A DNA stretch of 33,182 nt from a virus, in the IMG/VR virus record IMGVR_UViG_3300030117_005909, positions 1 to 33,182 of that record. The stretch is one strand, 5' to 3'. Below, piece after piece: positions 30,919 through 33,182 of the stretch. Position 1 is the first letter of the stretch. Each line of letters opens with the position of its first letter. The position numbers and the translations under genes are program-made. Under the pieces are notes generated by a model. The model saw nothing but the letters and a program-made list of their open reading frames with translations, was not told the origin of the DNA and ran no database searches.

Positions 30919-31161
30919 TTAACACTTCCAACGTCTACGAGCTGCTTTACCTCTTGGTCCAGTCCAAGATTTTGATCTAGCACAAAAAGCTTTACGTCTT
31001 TTAGCAGCTTTAGATCCTCTTTTAACTTTACCAGTTACAGCTCCTTTTAGTTTAGATCCAGGATTGTCTCTTCTATATTTTCTAATACCAGCTTTTGTCA
31101 TACCAGCACCAGACTTTGTGGATCTATAATATTTTTTAGTCCTAGGTGGATTTTTAGCCAT
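30919..31161 (-). CDS. DUF6321-like small basic protein
   Basis: An 80-residue, very basic protein: R-T-K-K-Y-Y-R-S-T-K-S-G-A-G-M-T, then RKYRRDNPGSKLKGAVTGKV, SKAAKRRKAFCARSKSWTGP and RGKAARRRWKC. This matches the DUF6321 pattern known from marine phages. The two Cys and Lys/Arg richness suggest nucleic-acid binding. Its stop lies one base from the tRNA 3' end on the opposite strand. ATG overlaps the stop of the upstream gene. Confidence 0.75.
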   Translation of the reverse strand: MAKNPPRTKKYYRSTKSGAGMTKAGIRKYRRDNPGSKLKGAVTGKVKRGSKAAKRRKAFCARSKSWTGPRGKAARRRWKC

Positions 31162-31361
31162 TACATTTTACTTATTGAAATAATCTTTTTATCCTCAAGG
31201 ATTGCATTTACTTTTACACACTGAAAAGTAGCATTAGAATTTCTCTCTCCTTCTCTCTTCAATTTAATACATGTACTAACCTTTTGATCTGGTACGTAAT
31301 AATGTTCCATAAGTTTTGGCGGATCACCAATATACATAAGTAAAGCTAAAACAATTTCCAT
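31161..31361 (-). CDS. Small putative exported protein with two cysteines
   Basis: A 66-residue protein. The first ~12 residues (EIVLALLMYIG) are hydrophobic like a signal peptide or membrane anchor, followed by V-S-T-C-I-K-L-K-R-E and NATFQCVKVNAIL, with two Cys that could form a disulphide in the periplasm. It is placed within the lysis-type gene group, one-base overlaps on both sides. No named family. It resembles in design the 77-residue protein at 12370-12603. Confidence 0.55.
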   Translation of the reverse strand: MEIVLALLMYIGDPPKLMEHYYVPDQKVSTCIKLKREGERNSNATFQCVKVNAILEDKKIISISKM

Positions 31362-31735
31362 TATTGAGCTCCGTTTAAATGCCTTGTTATGTTCTTCAAA
31401 TACTCTACATTTTTTTCAGCTTTGTTGAGCTGTTCTTCAAGGTGATCTAACATCACTTGAGTATGAATATTTGCTTCTAATAATTCTGAATGCTTTTCAA
31501 TCTGAAGTGCGTTTGCCTCAATCAGCATAAAGATTTCAAGATTTTTTGGTTCTTGTTGAGCCTTCTTGAGAAGATCACTTTGCATTAAAGTATCTTGAGT
31601 TTCTAATGCAGTAATTCTATTTTGAAGATTACTAAAACCGTATACTGATGAAATAATTATAGATACGATTACAACAAAGTTTGCAATAGGTATATTCAAT
31701 CGTGTTTTATCAGATACGTTTATTTGATCTTTCAT
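31361..31735 (-). CDS. Membrane-anchored coiled-coil protein (inner spanin or holin accessory candidate)
   Basis: A 124-residue protein with one N-terminal transmembrane segment (F-V-V-I-V-S-I-I-I-S-S-V-Y-G-F, about 20-34) followed by a long periplasmic-type helix (LQNRITALETQDTLMQSDLL; LDHLEEQLNKAEKNVEYLKN). One TM plus coiled coil next to endolysin and holin genes is the plan of an i-spanin, which would help disrupt the outer membrane. I see no overlapping lipoprotein o-spanin gene, so the role is uncertain. Confidence 0.55.
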   Translation of the reverse strand: MKDQINVSDKTRLNIPIANFVVIVSIIISSVYGFSNLQNRITALETQDTLMQSDLLKKAQQEPKNLEIFMLIEANALQIEKHSELLEANIHTQVMLDHLEEQLNKAEKNVEYLKNITRHLNGAQ

Positions 31736-31839
31736 CTATTTTTCTGTTGACGTTTTTCGTGCTTATTTAATCGCTTCTTATGTCTGAAAAGTTTCTTAGG
31801 TTTTTCTCTAGCAACAAACTCTTTCCACTTACGAGCCAT
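31732..31839 (-). CDS. Very small basic protein
   Basis: A 35-residue protein (start M-A-R-K-W-K-E-F-V-A-R-E-K-P, end EKRQQKNR), more than 40% Lys/Arg. The ATG directly follows the stop of the holin-like gene, and its stop overlaps the next ATG (ATGA), so it is held between two coupled genes. Short basic proteins of this type are found in the same neighbourhood in marine podoviruses. Function unknown. Confidence 0.55.
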   Translation of the reverse strand: MARKWKEFVAREKPKKLFRHKKRLNKHEKRQQKNR

Positions 31840-32208
31840 TTACTTTTTCTTTTTAAGGAACTTAGTAATTCCAGAACTTCCAAACGATCCTCCAACTATT
31901 GTCAAAATAATTATCCAAAAATAATCCGAAGCACTTTCCAAAATCATCCAGCCTCTTTCCATGGCATCTTGTAATTCTGGTATAAAATGAGCGATGAAAA
32001 TAAGAGAAAATACTATAACTAACCACTCATCCTTTAATGAATTATCTCCACTCTTTATATTCTGTAAATCTACATTCTGAGCGTTTTGTATTTCCTTCTC
32101 TCTTATTATTGCATCCTTCTTTAATTTATGAGTAACAGCTCCAATAGTCTTTTCTGCAACTAACTTAGTCAAAGGATTTTTTAGCAATGGAAGAATAAAA
32201 CCAAGCAT
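31840..32208 (-). CDS. Holin-like membrane protein (3TM GTA-type)
   Basis: A 122-residue protein with an N-terminal amphipathic/hydrophobic helix (MLGFILPLLKNPLTKLVAEK), then K-D-E-W-L-V-I-V-F-S-L-I-F-I-A-H-F-I-P (58-76) and YFWIIILTIVGGSFGSSGIT (95-114). K-D-E-W plus G-x-S-F-G-x-x-G is the pattern of the 3TM holin family used in gene-transfer-agent release. It lies next to the endolysin and would permeabilise the inner membrane so that the M15 peptidase reaches the wall. Start overlaps the endolysin stop. Confidence 0.7.
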   Translation of the reverse strand: MLGFILPLLKNPLTKLVAEKTIGAVTHKLKKDAIIREKEIQNAQNVDLQNIKSGDNSLKDEWLVIVFSLIFIAHFIPELQDAMERGWMILESASDYFWIIILTIVGGSFGSSGITKFLKKKK

Positions 32209-32606
32209 TAGTAAATCCAGGCGTTAGGTCTATGAGATAAATCTTCAGGTGAGATTATATCTACATGAATAAAGGTTCTAGCAATACCAAGACCAGTTAC
32301 TTTTTTTGAAAACCAATCTATTAATTGTTTTCTATGTTGAGAATTGCTGACATGTATATCAACAGCTTTTGCAGTTGTATGTGGACCAGATAAACCAGTT
32401 GATGAAACCTTATTGTTGTGTGATGGACAACGATATGCGGATGTAATTGTTAATGGTCCTAATTCATCTCTAGCTTCTTGTAATAAATCTAATAAATCAG
32501 AATATACTTCTACATGACCGCAGCCACACTGACATTTAAATTCATCAAGTGCGAAGTTCTTCCACTTCTCCATCCACTCTGATTGTTCTCTTACGTAAGT
32601 TGACAT
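32208..32606 (-). CDS. Endolysin, M15-family D-Ala peptidase
   Basis: A 132-residue zinc peptidase: L-T-I-T-S-A-Y-R-C-P-S-H-N (52-64), G-P-H-T-T-A-K-A-V-D-I-H (74-85) and F-I-H-V-D (112-116). Zinc ligands should be His76, Asp83 and His114. The C-terminus ends in P-N-A-W-I-Y, typical of M15_3 peptidases that cut peptidoglycan cross-links. No signal peptide, so it needs the adjacent holin. The first 62 bp overlap the upstream nuclease gene in another frame. Confidence 0.85.
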   Translation of the reverse strand: MSTYVREQSEWMEKWKNFALDEFKCQCGCGHVEVYSDLLDLLQEARDELGPLTITSAYRCPSHNNKVSSTGLSGPHTTAKAVDIHVSNSQHRKQLIDWFSKKVTGLGIARTFIHVDIISPEDLSHRPNAWIY

Positions 32607-32838
32607 AAATATTCTTAACTCCTAATTTTATTTGTAATTCTGTTCTTTCACGTTTACGGTGATGAGCGTCATTATCCGTTTTGACATCGTAAAGTTCGAA
32701 AGATTTTGTCTTTATATTTAACCTGACAATATCAATTGGTCCTATTCCACAAAAATTGCTAAAGACATAATGATTGTCATCAATTAAATGCGAAGCTGCT
32801 AATAGGTGAGCTTTAATACCTCTGTTGAAAAATTTCAC
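32545..32838 (-). CDS. Small PD-(D/E)XK endonuclease-like protein
   Basis: A 97-residue protein with the core of a nuclease: G-I-G-P-I-D-I-V-R (Asp36), then Y-D-V-K-T (Asp51, Lys53), and QIKLGVKNIYVNLRKRTIRV at the end. The spacing of the first Asp and the D-x-K strand fits the PD-(D/E)XK fold of short resolvase- or restriction-type phage proteins. Position between lysis genes suggests late expression, so it might resolve or trim replicated DNA before packaging. It shares 62 bp with the endolysin. Confidence 0.6.
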   Translation of the reverse strand: MKFFNRGIKAHLLAASHLIDDNHYVFSNFCGIGPIDIVRLNIKTKSFELYDVKTDNDAHHRKRERTELQIKLGVKNIYVNLRKRTIRVDGEVEELRT

Positions 32839-33068
32839 TTATAAGAAAAGAAACCTATAATTCCAGCAATGATTGATCCAATAAAAACTAAAGCAGCAAC
32901 AGCTCCTCTACCTTTATTAACGCTCTCTGATAATTGAGAGACTTTTTTATCTAATTTTTCTATTGAAGCTTTTATATGCTCCATACGTTCTGCACACAAT
33001 CTTTCGTGTGATGATAATCTAATACCTACTCTCTCTTGAGTTATAGCTGTAGTAGATTTTTTAGGCAT
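32835..33068 (-). CDS. Single-TM small protein (holin-like candidate)
   Basis: A 77-residue protein: an N-terminal polar part, a helix (HERLCAERMEHIKASIEKLD KKVSQL), then one C-terminal transmembrane segment (G-A-V-A-A-L-V-F-I-G-S-I-I-A-G-I-I-G-F-F) and a basic end. Phage proteins with a short coiled coil before a C-terminal TM occur beside endolysins as holins or regulators of lysis. It overlaps the next gene by 4 bp (ATGA-type). The lysis role is inferred. Confidence 0.5.
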   Translation of the reverse strand: MPKKSTTAITQERVGIRLSSHERLCAERMEHIKASIEKLDKKVSQLSESVNKGRGAVAALVFIGSIIAGIIGFFSYK

Positions 33069-33069
33069 G

Positions 33070-33182
33070 CTACAAAACTATTGTGTTAGCTTCTTCTTTA
33101 GTAAGCGGTTGTCCAGCGATTAGTTTAGCTTTAGCACTAGCTTTTAAATTTTCTTTTGCAGTAGCTTCTTCTTCAGCAGTAG
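33070..33182 (-). CDS. C-terminal fragment of a structural-type protein (N-terminus beyond window)
   Basis: Open from the window edge to TAG at 33070: the last ~37 residues are A/K-rich (TAEEEATAKENLKASAKAKL then IAGQPLTKEEANTIVL). This ending (K-A-S-A-x-A-K-L-I-A-G-x-x-L-T-x-E-E-A) is common at the end of proteins encoded next to tail fibres in podoviruses. It stops 1 base before the next ATG at 33068. The N-terminus is missing. Confidence 0.6.
   Translation of the reverse strand, partial: TAEEEATAKENLKASAKAKLIAGQPLTKEEANTIVL

Overview
The window looks like most of the genome of a temperate, AT-rich, T7-like (short-tailed, podovirus-type) marine phage. The gene set (T7-type head-tail connector, scaffold, capsid, tail tubes A and B, gp13/gp14-like internal proteins, two very large ejected-protein candidates, a T7-type tail fibre, plus small basic proteins such as the DUF6321 type) resembles phages of SAR11/Pelagibacterales. 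The host is inferred from family resemblance and base composition, not shown by the sequence. There is no phage RNA polymerase and no recognisable DNA polymerase, primase or helicase, so transcription and most of replication must use host machinery. Several sigma70-like promoters fit that.

Layout. Positions 1-21696 read leftwards (minus strand). From right to left they hold three small putative DNA-binding or unknown proteins (20261-21696), a strong promoter (20200-20227), the packaging genes (HGG-motif protein, TerS, TerL), portal, scaffold, major capsid and decoration-like proteins, tail tubes A and B, internal virion proteins, two proteins of over 900 residues carrying 'large polyvalent protein' modules, and a tail fibre cut by the window edge. 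Positions 21839-28668 read rightwards (plus strand) and form a tightly overlapping early operon: winged-helix regulator, an XRE + LexA-like repressor candidate, an excisionase-like protein, PD-(D/E)XK exonuclease, an ERF-like annealing protein, a ribbon-helix-helix-like protein, a DUF6378 protein, an XRE/Cro-like protein and several unknowns. The divergent gap at 21745-21831 carries two back-to-back promoter candidates with a perfect 17-bp palindrome between their -35 boxes, a plausible lysis/lysogeny or early switch.

Positions 28714-33182 again read leftwards: a fragment at the right edge, membrane protein, small nuclease, M15 endolysin, 3TM holin-like protein, spanin-like coiled-coil protein, small basic and cysteine-containing proteins, a probable attP region with 33-bp arm-type repeats, and a tyrosine integrase that converges on the early operon. 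A complete tRNA-Ser(GCU) with its own promoter is set on the opposite strand inside this block. If the genome is circular, the two minus-strand blocks join through the window ends into one late unit running from the 20.2-kb promoter to the integrase.

The most interesting items are the divergent switch, the attP arm repeats, the LexA-like protein that seems to lack the catalytic lysine, the plus-strand-oriented terminators inside minus-strand operons, and the antisense tRNA with its own promoter.
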